Below the pieces are notes generated by a model, which did not search any database, was not told the origin of the DNA, and saw only the letters and a program-made list of their open reading frames with translations. The translations under genes were made by a program, and so were the position numbers. A stretch of DNA of 64,000 nt. Source: Parascedosporium putredinis (lineage: Eukaryota; Ascomycota; Sordariomycetes; Microascales; Microascaceae). Location: the NCBI GenBank assembly GCA_949357655.1, contig CASHTG010000012.1, positions 1,550,001-1,614,000 of the forward strand. The letters are read 5' to 3'. Numbering within the stretch: the first letter of the stretch is position 1; every line of letters begins with the position of its first letter. Positions 34,701 through 47,168 of this stretch are shown piece by piece.

Positions 34701-35756
34701 GTGCGGATACTATAGCCTGTCTTGCGAAACAAAAAGAAAAATTCCCATCAAAAAGAATAAATCACCGCCTTCCCACGGAAGCAAAATCCGGCCACACTTC
34801 ATATACCACACTTTTTTCTTTGGCTCGTGGTCCTCCTTATCATTCCTCTTTTTTGTTTCTCTTTTTCCTTTATAATGTCATCTCACTTGCCAGTGCTATA
34901 TCATCCTCACGGTAGCACAGAGTGTAAATGGAACCCAATGGCGGGTGAGTGAAGACGGAAACCTCGGATGAAGGCGTTTTGGGAGCTGTCATTTATCATT
35001 TCAATGCACTTCAACATGTACGAGATTAGAATTGGTGGTGTTGGGGGTTGTGAGAGGCCGACACGGGGCCCGAATAGGAAAGCAGAAACTATGGTGCTTG
35101 TAAAGACATGAAAATTTCGCCTCTCTATTGAGTTCCTCGATTTTGAGACGAATCAATGCGTCAACTTGAATGAACCATTCGCCCCTTGACCGGCTTGGGT
35201 ACCATTTCTCTCCACCCAGTCTAGGCTACCATTCCTACTTTCCAGTGCTCAAAAGTCACAATGGTCATCCAGCAGCCGTGTAGTCCAAGCAAAGCAACAG
35301 GCTAGTTGGCCTCAGCATCCCAGAACTCCAAGGGGGTTCTCTCCATCGCTGTGAACAGAAGATATGAGCAGTACCAGGGCCAACAACGCTTTTCTCTCTT
35401 CTTCCACGGCCCGAACCAACCTGGTCTATTGACAAATCTCAATAGCCTCGCATTCCTTGGGATTCGGTAGCACAGAATGAATTCTCGTATTCCGCATGTG
35501 CTCATGAATATATACTATTTACATTGGGACAGGATAAAAGGATACATGTACAGGCCCAACACTGAACGGAAACCACCACGTCCCAACTCCAATCTTAAAA
35601 TTCCTCATTCATATCACGATACCCCGGTCCCCACAGCCGGGGGTAAGGTCAGCCAGGCTGTTGTGCTTGCGACCCGCACTCCAGTAACAGAAGAGCCGGC
35701 GTAAAGCGAATCTATCAAATCTAGTTCCGGATCCCCAGCAATGAAAAGGGGAGAGT
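34701..35756. other. intergenic, convergent gene ends
   Basis: About 1 kb between the ISU1 stop and the carotenoid oxygenase stop, T-rich just after ISU1. I see no gene or structured RNA. Confidence 0.6.
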
Positions 35757-37591
35757 TTATAGAGAGGACCTAGCATGCCGACCGTGGAAGCCAAAGCCAA
35801 TGGCAAAATTGCATTCAGCACGTCCGAGCTCCTTCATAGTCGTGGCATCAAGGCAGAGGAGGTAACTTGTTTGATTCTTGCCGTCCAGAATGACTGAAAG
35901 AAGGACACCATCATCCTCAGCCTCCCCATTCGGTGCAGGGCAAAAGATCGCCTCGCCCGGGGTATGGCCAGCAGGCCCTTGCCACATGAGTACGTCTCGC
36001 GTTTCTACGTCTGTTTTAATCAGCGAGTCAAACATGGTGCTCAGACCTCTGCTTGCGGCGCTGTAAACGTAGCGGTGTCGTTGGAGAGAGTATTTCGGGT
36101 TGAAGGTAGGGAGCTCGCCAGCATGAGGCGCTGGAATCTCTAGGATAGGGGATAAGCTCATTCCCCGACGGTTTAGAGGAATTCTCCTGCAGTAGGTCCT
36201 TTGTTGGGAAGCGATACCGCACGAGTGTCGCGCGATTGTCGCTACTTCCATTCCAGAACTTTGCTGCCGCGTCATTCCGATCAAGCATTGTATCGTAGTA
36301 GAATGACCTCAAGATGCTATCGCTTTTGAACTGAACAAGCTCGCAGATAGTGTCACCGTCCTCCTCAAATGAGTTTGTCGAGTGGAAGAAAAAGGAAGCG
36401 GCCGTTGTATATTCTGCTACAAGCCCCTTGTCCCCTTTACGATCGACTACGAGCCATCTGCAAGGCTGGGAAGCATCGAAAGCAGTGGCATCCAGAACAT
36501 TTCCTGTCCAAAGAACGGACAGGCCGCCGTTTTTATAATGAAGAGGCGGGACACAGAGGATGACATAACTTGGAGTGAGAAAAAGCTGTGAATATAGGCA
36601 GCCTTGATGGTGTTGCCAGAAATTGTGGCCAGGATCTTGACCTCCCCAGTCGAAGCGACAATTTGGAAGATGCGGTACGTAGCTGTGCGACCCAACTCCG
36701 TGTTGAAGTTGAAGAAATCGCCAGTCACGGGATCTCGTTTTCCGTGAGCTCCAGAGAGACGGCCTTTGAGATCGGGGTGGATACTGCTCTGATTGACAGT
36801 TCCGACGGGCTCCAGTGTAGCCGGATCGACTTCCATGTAGACCGCCACATCGGTTGCAAGAAAGACATTCTTAGCTGATGCGCGGTGACCCAGCTCTGGT
36901 TCTCCATTGGGTGTGGCCGAAGTGTTTGCTTTTAGGCGAGAACACATGGCCTTCGCGGGCAAATCGGTATTCACTGTGACAGCAATGTTCAATCCTCCGG
37001 CAGGACGCTTGAACACACTCATGAACTTGGCAAACAAGCCAACGCAGGGATCCGCCCTTTGAGCAAAGGTCATCGCTCGGTAGGTCCCGTGGTGTTTGAT
37101 GTCCTCCATGATACCATCGGCTTGTCGACGGGATGAATAAAACACGCGGACCTTTGAATTCGTAGGTGCGTCTTCATCGCTGCTAGCCACAATCTCGAAT
37201 CGGTGAGTATGAGCGAGGCCATCGAACCAGTGCGATATATCAAAGGTCCCTTTAGGCGTGTCCCGCACACTGCAGACCCCAGGTCCGGTGCGGTAGAGGC
37301 TACCAGAAGCCCATGCTGGTATGTCGCCACGAACGACTAGCTCAATAGGCCCTCTGTGCTCCTCAAGATGGTCAAACTATAGGAAACAACGATACTGTCA
37401 GTGGCTAATCATGCTTATATAGGTCATCGGCAGCTTGAGCATAGCTTGCATAGACATACCCCTGCCTCGTTTGGCCAGTCCTTGAAGGCAAGACTACTGA
37501 AGTTCTTGATAATTTGGCCGCTATTAGTCAGTTCATCATTAGCGGTAAAGCGTAGAGGACTCAATGCACCATCAGTGGACTCCATTGTCAT
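35757..37591 (-). CDS. carotenoid cleavage oxygenase (RPE65/CCD family)
   Basis: Non-haem iron dioxygenase of the carotenoid oxygenase family (PF03055), which cuts a polyene double bond to give apocarotenoids. Exon 1 is 37591-37460 (start MTMESTDGAL; an upstream in-frame ATG at 37675 is possible) and exon 2 is 37376-35757. Family landmarks are GPIELVVRGDIPAWASGSLY, RTGPG, DISHWFDGLAHTHRF and FVRG-like blade motifs. The four iron-ligand histidines are recognisable in SGAHGKRDP, YIHSFF, FFFHSTNSFEEDGD and GFHGRH. Two frame changes break it: a one-base gap in the A run at 36580-36584 (HSFF to LTPSYV) and a shift near 36163-36166 that fits one extra base. The GLAHTHRF-type sequence resembles fungal carotenoid or stilbene cleavage enzymes. 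I do not assign a substrate. No carotenoid biosynthesis gene lies nearby. Confidence 0.85.
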
Positions 37592-39551
37592 TGATGAGAA
37601 GAAGAGGCGAGCGTTGGCAATGATTTGAGAGAAAATGAAGAAGAGCGCTGCTTGATGAAAACAAAAGGCAAGCACCAGCGGGCGAGCTACCCAGGATTAA
37701 TATAGTGCGAGGAGGGTGCACGGCTTGGTTGCTCCTGTTTAGATCCGATCGTCAAGAGAGCAGGACATATTGAAGGAAGGAGACAACAAGCTAAGGCTGA
37801 ATCGTTTTGTCGGGTTTAGAAGGTGCCAGCCACGTACTACTCTGAGGAATCAGAACAAAAATCCACCGCGTGCTTAGTAGGAGGTGACAAGTCTGTGAAG
37901 ACAGGACGAGGGGTATCTACATATATGGATATTAAACGCGAGGGAAACGATTCATACGATCAATGGATCAATCGGGCCTGCGCCGGGGTCCGGGCCCCGC
38001 CTGCCAGTCGGGATTTACGATAACAGGACGATAATGACCTGAAGCGAAAGAAGAAAATAGAGACTAAGCTAACAACCGTTAATCCTTCGAATGCTACATG
38101 GAGGTACTTTTGTCCCCGCCTGCCCTCGTGGTAAGGCGAGAGGGCCGGCTCCTTTTCCGCACTGGAGCCAGCTCGAAGAGCATGCCAATCGGCCGAAACC
38201 CCCATTCCGCCCACGTCGGGTTGTCGCGTCCCTGGCGTTGGGAGGGGGCATTGCGAGGCCATCCATCTGACTTGCATTCCTGAGTCGTGAAAGGGCATAA
38301 TGAGGCCGCTTACTTTGATCAGGATGCTGTTGCTGCAACCTCAGACCTTGGCGTAATACGCAATGCGATGGTCGCGAAAAACCATGTTCTCCAAGGCGGC
38401 CCCGAGATCCTGGACCGAGGCAAGGGGAGAGTATTCTAGATAGAGCCCAGAAGACACCGATGAGATGGCGTTTCTCGTGAGGGGCGGCCAAGCCCAAACA
38501 GCATGACAAGGAAGTAATACAGCTAGGCGACAAATCTACCCCATCAACTCAGGCCCCTTGCTTCTTAACATTCAGGGGACGCGAAAGGCGTCGTTCCAGA
38601 CTATCCTTGTGACACCTGTGAGGCTTCATTCCGCCCCCATCGTGTTGTTTTACTTTCCAAGGGAGGATCCCAGGAGAATCCCAGGAGAGAGAGAGAGAAG
38701 ATGACCCCCGTTTTGCTAGAGAGGCGAGGTCTGACAGGGCATGCTTTGAGACAAGACACTCTAGATGAACCCATGATATGCACTAATACATTTTGGGCAA
38801 TCCAAAGGAGAAGACACCTCGGCATCTGCAGTTGAGAGGAGTCTTGCCTGCGGGATCAGGAATGGCCGACGGGGACTCTATCGGGGGTGTCAAGGGATGG
38901 GATGGAATTATTAGCGATCAAGGCTCCCCGGCTCTCGCTCTCGCCTGTGGGGAAGCGGCCAGGGACTTGCACGCCTTCGTAAGTAGTGTGTGGACCACGT
39001 AATACCGACATCCAAGCCACCAAACCACACCAATTCATAAGCGAGCTGGTTCATTGGGACACTCCTCATTGGCCAACAAGCCGGGGACCTCGATGGACCT
39101 TTCGGAAGGTTCCGCCTTCCTGTCCAGCGTGCAAGGCTTGATGATGGATAATTTCACAGGGCATCAATTCCGCTTTCGGCATTCTGGTGGCGCACTACTC
39201 GTGAACGACACCGCATACTTGTACAAACAGAGGATGCGCCAGGAGCTGAGTTGGAACCCGCAGGACTGCGATGTCATTCAAAGGTAATAAGATAAGAAAG
39301 CGAAAGAAGAAGAAGAAAAAAGAAGAAAAGGAGAAAGAGGAAAGAGGAAAGAAGCGAAAGAAAAATTGTTTTCGATATTGCAACCTTGAAAGCAAGCCCT
39401 CCGAACACCGTTGGTTTCGTAAGAAAGAAGAAAAATGTGTTTGTTACATGTTGTGGTATCAACAGCATCCTTTTCACCCATTGAAAACACGCCCGCCCCA
39501 GGTTTCAGTGTCCCGGAGCGCTCTTGTCATTACTCCCGTGAATACGGGTCA
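37592..39551. other. intergenic with polypurine tract
   Basis: About 2 kb between the start of the oxygenase gene and the stop of the KDEL-protein gene, both on the minus strand, so it should hold the oxygenase promoter. A nearly pure A/G tract at 39286-39366 is the only striking feature. No gene is supported. Confidence 0.55.
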
Positions 39552-40524
39552 TCATAGCTCATCCTTCTCGTCAGCCTTCTTCTCCGCAGGCGCCTCCTTG
39601 GACTCCTCCTCCTTCTTCTCCTCCACAGGCTCCTCGACGCCCTCCTTCTTTGCTAATACGTTGGCATCAATCTTGATGCTGATCAACTTCTCCTGGTTAG
39701 GGCTAGTCTTGCTGGGCCACGCAACGACAGCTCCGTCCGCGTGCGTGGGCTGGTACTTGCTCAGGTCGGACAGTTGCTCTAAAGATCGTGGGAATACCAT
39801 GTTAGCGCATCCATAGACAAAAGACTTGAGCCCGAGCCAAAGGCGGGGAAGACGAGGGAAGGGGTTCGATCATAAGTGGGGATACGATGTGGGTGGGGTC
39901 TGGGGTAAGTTCTGCCCCGACACTTCTTGGGACTATTAGCTCACCTTCACAGTTGCTTCCCTCTGCAACCCAGAGGGGAAGGATCTCGTAGATGGCACCA
40001 GGAGCAAAGATGGCAACCCTGTCGCTATCAGCAGCCCTATCCACCGTCTCGCTGAATGTGACGGTCTCGTCGATCGTGTCATCGTCGCCCTTGGGCTTCT
40101 CAAAGACGCCAAAGAGGCCCTTTCCGGCGCCTTCGGTCCTCTCCTGCTCCTCAATCCACTCCCTAACCTTAAGGGGCATGTCGGTGTACTCCATCTTCAA
40201 CAGACTACGGTCATGGAGATGGCGATCCCAGCCACCCCAGCCACCAGGGTACTCGCGGCCGGTGAAAAAGGCCTTGAGGCCTTCCGCCCAGGGGCCGAGT
40301 CCCTGCGGCGCCGGGTCCATGAGCTGGTGGAGGGTGTATTCGTGGGCGCCGAACTTGTCAGACGCTTCGCAAGCAGCGTTGTAGTTCGCCATGGCCTCAG
40401 TCTCGAATGGGTACTTCCACTTAAAGCTTTCGATCTTGGTGGGCTGAGGCGAAGGCTTGGCACCGAAAGCGTGGGCCGTGGTGGCCAGGAAAGCCAGCAT
40501 GGCGGCGGCGGCGTCTGTCCTCAT
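39552..40524 (-). CDS. ER-lumenal protein with signal peptide and C-terminal KDEL
   Basis: The gene is intact: exon 1 is 40524-39945 and exon 2 is 39778-39552, joined in phase by GTGAGC..TTTAG. The N-terminus MRTDAAAAMLAFLATTAHAF is a plausible signal peptide and the last residues are ADEKDEL, a clear ER-retrieval signal. The mature part has Trp/Tyr/Gly-rich stretches (FKWKYPFETEAMANYNAACE, REYPGGWGGWDRH) and then an acidic/lysine-rich region (EEPVEEKKEEESKEAPAEKK) before the KDEL. I recognise no enzymatic domain. An ER-resident protein of fungal-restricted distribution is the best description; a role in folding or calcium storage would be guesswork. An alternative ATG at 40584 would add 20 residues before the signal peptide. 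Confidence 0.8.
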
Positions 40525-43500
40525 GTTGACGATGATGTGTGGCGTAATAAGTCTGGCAAAAAAGTTTCGCAACGAGCAAAGCACACGGAGGGCGGAGGGC
40601 GGTCAGGAAAGCGCGCCGAGAGAAGCTGCGGTGGCAAAGTATAGCTTGTGGTCTCTTTACGACGATAAAAAGCCAAGAGAAGAACCCGAAAAAGTAAGTC
40701 CAGGAGCTACGTCGATCTAGGTAGAGGAAGAAGAGCTTGGTTGGAGAAGAGCATCTAGGAGGAGCAGGTGTTATATAGCAGCTTAGAGCTATCCCGCCCA
40801 TTCTTTATAGCTCGACCCCGCGAAGAGGCCAAATGGCATATTTCGTCGCCCAGCTTTTTTAATGCAATGCTGTCCTCTATGACGGATCCATCGTACTCCG
40901 GAATCCCCATCTCGGAAAGCGTGCCGTGACCGTTCCCCAGGAAAATGGGGCCAGGACGAGAGCATGATGGGTGGATAAATGCGCTTGGCGGGCCGCGGAT
41001 ATTAACTCCAGCAATGGGGGAAATGAAAGTGCCATCAATTGATGTTCAGTCCCACGGATTAATTGGGCTCCTTCTTTCTAAAGAAGAAATGCCCCACCTC
41101 GCCCCAGGTACCACGAGCGTTTAGGTCTTCGATAAAGGCGTCCAAGTGCTACAACTAAGTCAACGTGGTCAATCGGTCGTTAGTGCGCGGGCAATGGCCC
41201 GTCTTTCCACAGAGGTGATTGATCAGAGAGAAGCATCAATGCCCTCAATCATCAATGAATGCACACTCGGAACACTTTCACACGAACATGGTGGGCAGTC
41301 TACAAGTAATATTACTTAATAGCCCACACTCGTAGAGTCCTCCTGTGAATGACTGGGGGCTGTCTGTCTCGTGGCCACTGACAGGGGACTTAACAATGCC
41401 TCCCCGGCTCCGATGACTAACCTGATGCGGCACGGATTAGTATTGTTCCAGCAAAAGAAAACCCGGCATGGAAAATCGTAGTTCCTTTCCTCTTGAACTA
41501 GTGCCGCCCCACACCTCAACTGAACTGGACAGCACCGTAACAGTGGGATGAGCAAACTGGGTGGGTGAAGAAATGGATCCTACGATGCCCATAGAATCAT
41601 CAATTGGATCCATGGAACCTCCGGACGCAGACTAAAGGGGACGCCCTCTTTCATATAAGTCTTCAAAAGGAATGTTATTCAAGCCAACGAGCCAGATGTG
41701 TAGATAAATTCCAATCCGACCATGGCTCTCGGTTTTGAACCGATTACACCTCACATACCGCTCCTCGTTGATCTGGCTGCCTCCCGAAAGCAAGCTTTGA
41801 TCTCCCTCTTCTTCGAGATCACTCTTCTTTTGTTCCTTTTATCCGACTTGAACCCAGGTATAAATCAGGCCCACCTTAGGTTCAACTCTTGCTAGGATTG
41901 ATGCACTCCAGTGTCCCAAATCTGCCTCGTGGGTTCCTCTCCTCCGCTGTAAAACCAGCATGGGGATGCAAGAGTTTCCCTTCTTTCGTGCAGATGATCG
42001 TCAAAATGTCGTTTCAGCATCTGCGCGCACTCCTCGATCCCTTGAGACTTTCTCCTGGCTCTCTCCCTCCCCAATATCTCCGCTAGCCGTACTCTCCCAT
42101 ATAACTCTAACTGCTGCAGGGTGAGCAATGGCACTCACACTCAATCAATCGTATAATCTGGGCAGGCCTTTGGGGGACAATCTAATAATATCAGAACCCG
42201 GCCTCGGGGTCTGGATGGAGCGGCAAGGGCGCGGACGGGTTGGACCATCCAAGTGTTTATGCCTTCGTTCACCGAGCACCACCACACCACCAGCCTAGCC
42301 GATACACCCAAGTCTCATCCTCTCAGCCCACATTGCGGATGTCTAGTTTACCGGGGATATCCCTGTTTTGTTGTCTTGCCACGCTTTTTTGTCTGATGTT
42401 TCCGACCCTCGTCTGGAATCAAGGTGGTATTCCTAGCGTCAGCGCCGAGTTTATTGTCTTCCCCATCCAGCGTTTAGACAACCACCGTGAAATGAGGTAT
42501 TCTCAATCCTTTCTATACTCTTCTTGTATTACTATACACGACGTCCTATCGTATTTTGATCTCGTCCCACGAGAACTCCCCAGGACAGGGGAAAAGGGAG
42601 TTCGGCATGACTGCCGTCGTCCGACCAAACGACGTCTTCCACGATGCCGTGTATAGGTAGTGCATGTGTTTGTTATGGACTACTCGTGCCTTGACGCATC
42701 CTCGTCTTCTCGGTGTTAATGGGCTCAAAATCAAGCCGCTCACTCACCTACTCAGTCTAATGCGAGTGCGGGCTGTCAATTTCTGTGTGACACATGCCTC
42801 GTGACAAGTTGCTTGCCAATACCCCCTTCTTTTCCCAATGCGGCAATCGGATCTTCGGATGCAAATTCGACCTGGCTTTCATGATTCCTCGTTCTTCACA
42901 ACTCGGAGAGCATGGTGGCTGCACTAACTGCCGACCGGTGCCTCCCCGCAACAGCCACCACCCACACAAGACGCTTGTAAGACTCTCCCCTGCTATCGGA
43001 TCGACTTTCTGCCTCTCAACCGAAGCACGCAGCTCTCAGGGTGGCCACACCACCGCGACTCTACGCCCGCTCTTTTCACTTGCGGGGCGTTCGATCGCTT
43101 CTTTCGATATTCTAATCATATCCTAGGGGTTGGGACTACGTCTTGACTGGAGAATAGATCTTTAGTTCCCGTAACGGGGCGTAACTGCGCTTGGGTTATA
43201 GCTCCCTTATAGCATGCCCTATCGCGGCTCTCGTTATCTGCGCCGATATTACCAAGCACCCTGGTCCTTAGGACTCCGGTGAGCAGATCTGACGCATTCA
43301 CTTGCAAACCTTGTACGAATCCTACTCGCCGTAGCTCATCTTCTAAACATATCATGGTCGCTGGCTATCGAGAAGGGGCAACGAGAAGGGTCCGCTCGTC
43401 TGCCATCCCCCTCCGTTGCCAAGCAATCCTCCAGCATCGACTGCTTCTCGGTTGGGTAGCCGGGAGGAAGGGCATACCTCTTTTGGATGCGTACATGGTG

Positions 43501-45579
43501 TAAAATTCCACCGAGGTAGCCTAGCAAGGTGCCAGGGGAGGGTTGAGGCTCAAACCAAGCTTGCACCTGGTTTTCTTTGAGGCCCCCTTTCACCTCTTGC
43601 TCGGGCCCACTAGCAATGCCTCAGCGTCAACACTCAGCAACTCGCCCGGCTCAACCCCGATCCGCCCATTTAAACGAGCGAAAAGAGCCACATGCAGTTG
43701 ATCAGTCGAAGAAACCGAGTATAGCGATAAGTAAATGTTTAGTTTCGAGGGGCCGTGGTGGCCCAAGGCCAAGCCAACCTCGGCACACTCTTGTATGAGA
43801 ACCAAGGGTTGGCTGAGATCATGGCCAGGGCATTGTTTGGTATTCTCTTCTTTCTGTCCCAGGGTTGAAGGTTCCCGAGTGCTTTTGCCGTCCCTTGATC
43901 CCTTCAGCGGTGTTTCCCCAACGGCTGGGCGTTTCTATCGAAAGACGAGGAATCTATATCGACGTTCTAACTCGAGCCACACGGCATTTGGCCCCACGGC
44001 AAGGAGAGGGCACCCTTGATACGCCTTTTCTTCAAAGGAAGGAAACGAAGATTCTTCGAACATTCGACGTACAAACAACCCATCCCCGAAAAGCGGCACT
44101 AGTGCATTAGCCGACAGCCGATATCCTCATAAGGCAATGTCACAGAGCTGCCATCCTTGACCATGCTGGCTCTGCGGGCACGCCGTCGACTGCGCTCATT
44201 CCCTCCCCTTCGCTAATTGTCTCGGAACGGATTTTCTTCGAATGGGTACCTGGTGTCGGAGAACTTGGCTTTTTCTCTTTTTTGGTAGGGTGGCACAAGC
44301 GTGTTGATTGATCGTCAGGTCGGCAAAACCGTCTTCCAATGCAGGTTGAACCCCTGGATTTGAGTGCGTCCGTGCGAAATGGTGTTTTGGGGCTCCTCAC
44401 CACTTAGAATTGCCTGCCTACCTACGTACCTCGTACCTTGCAGGCCAACCAGAACATAGAAGGCAGTTTTAAAGTCGCGAAAGCTATCGGACTTGGGAGA
44501 TTGATATGGGACAAAGGCTGGATTGAGTAGGTATAAGGGCTCTGGTGAGGAAATGACAAGAACGTGAAGTGGAACGGCTTGAACGGGCGGTATGGTCAAC
44601 CTGCTGCCGCTGGTCCATTGAATTCAAGGACCCCAAGTCCTCCGGGCCCTGGTGGTTTCGTGTGAGTCGCTTCGCCAGGGCAGGCTCAGCGAGACGTGGT
44701 AAGAGCCGAGGACATCCCCCAGATCGCGACTCGCACCCCGGATCTCAGGCTGGCTGCGCTGGGTTTTGTCGGAGCCTGCGCCCTCAACCTGCGCATTTTC
44801 CGTAATTTGGGTCGTGCCGGATCGTCGTTAATCGTTTCTAGTGTTTTGGCCACCAACCCCTCCCCACGGCCCCTCTTCTGATACCCGCAATAAGAATTTC
44901 CCAAAGGGCCCTATCACTGGGTGGGATGCGGAGGCGGAAAGGCGAGATGCGTCTGCAGGGTGAAGGTCCCCTTCTGACGTGATGTGGTACTAGGAGGGGA
45001 ATGAGGGCAGGGCCCATGGTGCTGCAAGAGGGTGAGGTACACGATCTTCCTGGGGAAGGAGCAAGCTGGCTATGAGTGAGGTGAGGCAGGCTCATCATCC
45101 GCTTCCCTTTCGCCCCTCCCTCTTCCGCTTCTCGTGAACCACTACGATCAATTTATTATACCCTCGACTTCCCTGCTATCCCGTCGATCTGACGAGCCCT
45201 TCTTTCTCTTTGTTCTCCACCCATTCCCTCGTTTTTGGCTTAGGTCTCTTCCCTTCTGCTCCTTCTTTTCCTGGAAACGCCCAGCCTTTCCCCCACTCTC
45301 ACAACGGCGCAACCAGCTGAGGGTTTCCTTCAGGACAGAATCACTTCTGTGTGTCCTTTGCCTTTGGCTTCCGTACATCTCTGCGCCGACATCTCTTCTC
45401 ACGCCGCAGGTGGTCTTCTACGATCTATCCGCATACTCTAGCTTTGGGCACGTTCCGGTCCGTTTACACCGTCCGACTGTCGCCAATCCACCGACCCTCC
45501 CCGTTTCGGCTGCGGGATACAAAATAGCACGACTCGAGATCCCTACGAAGGAAGCATAGGGTCCCGCTATCGAGAGATA
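40525..45579. other. 5-kb gene-poor interval
   Basis: No reading frame here shows a family motif, consistent splice sites or biased codon use on either strand. The right end (45100-45570) is strongly C/T-rich and is probably the promoter and leader of the rhodopsin-like gene. Its 141-codon open frame at 45134-45559 is low-complexity and I do not accept it as a protein. Confidence 0.5.
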
Positions 45580-47168
45580 ATGGCGGTGCCTGCTGTGCTC
45601 CGCGCGCGCCAGATCGTATTCTTTCCGCCACCCATCCCTAGCGCGACGTCCACTTCTCTGTTGACCTCCTCGACGAGCCTGACGAGCACCGCACTTGTAA
45701 CGAGCTCAACTGAAACCCTACTGAACGGCCTAGAGACGAGCTCCATAGTCGAATCAATAATCTCCACCACCATCTCCGATGTCGTCGGTATAGCTACGGC
45801 CCCCTCCCTGAGGCTACGGGCGCCGAAACACCAGCTACCACAATACCAAGCTCCGTTCCTCCCGGGGTGGATCTTGGCCCGCTCCTGAACTTCACCACTT
45901 GGTTGATGACCGGGCTTGCATTTGCCATCCTTATGCTTAGGATATACTGCAAAACGTCAAGGAGGCGAAGGCTTTGGTGGGATGATGCCATGTTGATCAT
46001 AGCTTGGGTGAGTACACATGAATGGGGCGTTCATCCGGGGGCCTTTTTGTTGCTAACGTTGACGCAACGTAGATATGTCTGGCTGTGGCAGCGACCATGA
46101 CTACCGTATCGGTGAATTTTGGATACGGGCGTCACCTAGACGCTATATCGCAGGACGACCTCAACCGGATGCCTACCATTGCCAACGCCGCGGGGTTTAC
46201 ATCAGTGCTTGCCGCTATGTGGAGCAAGACTTCGTTTGCGCTGACGTTGGCGCGCATATCGGAAGGATGGGTGTTGCGCCTCATCTGGGTCATCATCATC
46301 TCAATCAATCTCATCATGGGCTCTAGTGCCATCATGGTGTGGTTCAGTATTGACGTGCCACTAAAGATCAAGTACTTCATATTTACTACCGGTATGAGCC
46401 ATGTCCGCCCCCATGCACAGTTGGGGATTTCTTTCATATGCGCGCTGCAAAGACTAACGTAACGGATAACGCAGCGTACTCTGGAGCAATGGATGTTGCC
46501 TTGTCTATACTCCCTTGGAAGATCATCTGGCATCTCCGCATGACTAGGAAGGAGAAGATGGGCGTGCTCGTCGCAATGAGCATGGGTGTGTTGTAAGTGG
46601 CTTCCTTTCTTTTCATAGAGGCGAGGAGTTGAGCATGTTTGCCGTCAGGCGACTTGCTCTTGTTTAACTTAACCTCTTGCAATGGGCCTAGCCAATAGCT
46701 AACGATTTGGGTTGATAGTGCCGGAGCCACGTCGTTCATCAAAGTTAGCCAAGTGCCAAGTCTTAATTCTCCTGATCCAAGTGAGTCCCCCTCTCTAATG
46801 TATTTGGAATTTTTATTTGATTTTTTACTTTTACTTTGTTTTTATTTGGGCGTACCGGGCAAAAACTAACCCATGTTCCAACTATAGTCGACAGCGTTCA
46901 GTTGGTCATCTTCGGCATCGCGGAGAGCGCCACAACCATCATCGCGGCGTCAATACCCGTCCTCCGAGCTCTCATCGGGGAGGGTAAACCTCAACACCAC
47001 CAGCCTCCATCGCCGATCCCACTGAACCCGATTAGTTCGAAAGCGCCACTCAGGAGACCTAGTAGCGTGGCGACGGACTATTCCATTCGGGACGATGCCT
47101 CGGAAATCTCCCATGTTACTCACTCTCACCCTGGAGTACCTGTCAGGCCAGCGTCAAACTTGAACTAG
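45580..47168 (+). CDS. fungal rhodopsin-like seven-helix membrane protein (PTH11-related fold)
   Basis: Matches the fungal rhodopsin-domain family (PF20684), seven-helix proteins related to the membrane part of PTH11-like receptors. Exons are 45580-46007, 46073-46391, 46475-46592, 46719-46780 and 46888-47168. After a Ser/Thr-rich N-terminal segment of about 100 residues come the first helix (NFTTWLMTGLAFAILMLRIY), RRRRLWWDDAMLIIAW (the conserved W-W-D-D motif), NFGYGRHLDAIS, WSKTSFALTLARIS, IPK-like DVALSILPWKIIW and RKEKMGVLVAMSMGV. The last helix includes FGIAESATTIIAASIPVLRA. The cytosolic tail is Ser/Pro-rich. One base is missing from the C run at 45800-45804. No CFEM domain precedes the helices, unlike PTH11. 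Ligand and signalling role are unknown. Confidence 0.84.

Noticed and set aside
45134..45559. 141-codon open frame just before the rhodopsin-like gene
   Set aside because: Low-complexity C/T-rich promoter-like DNA, no family motif, and the real gene starts 20 bases later.
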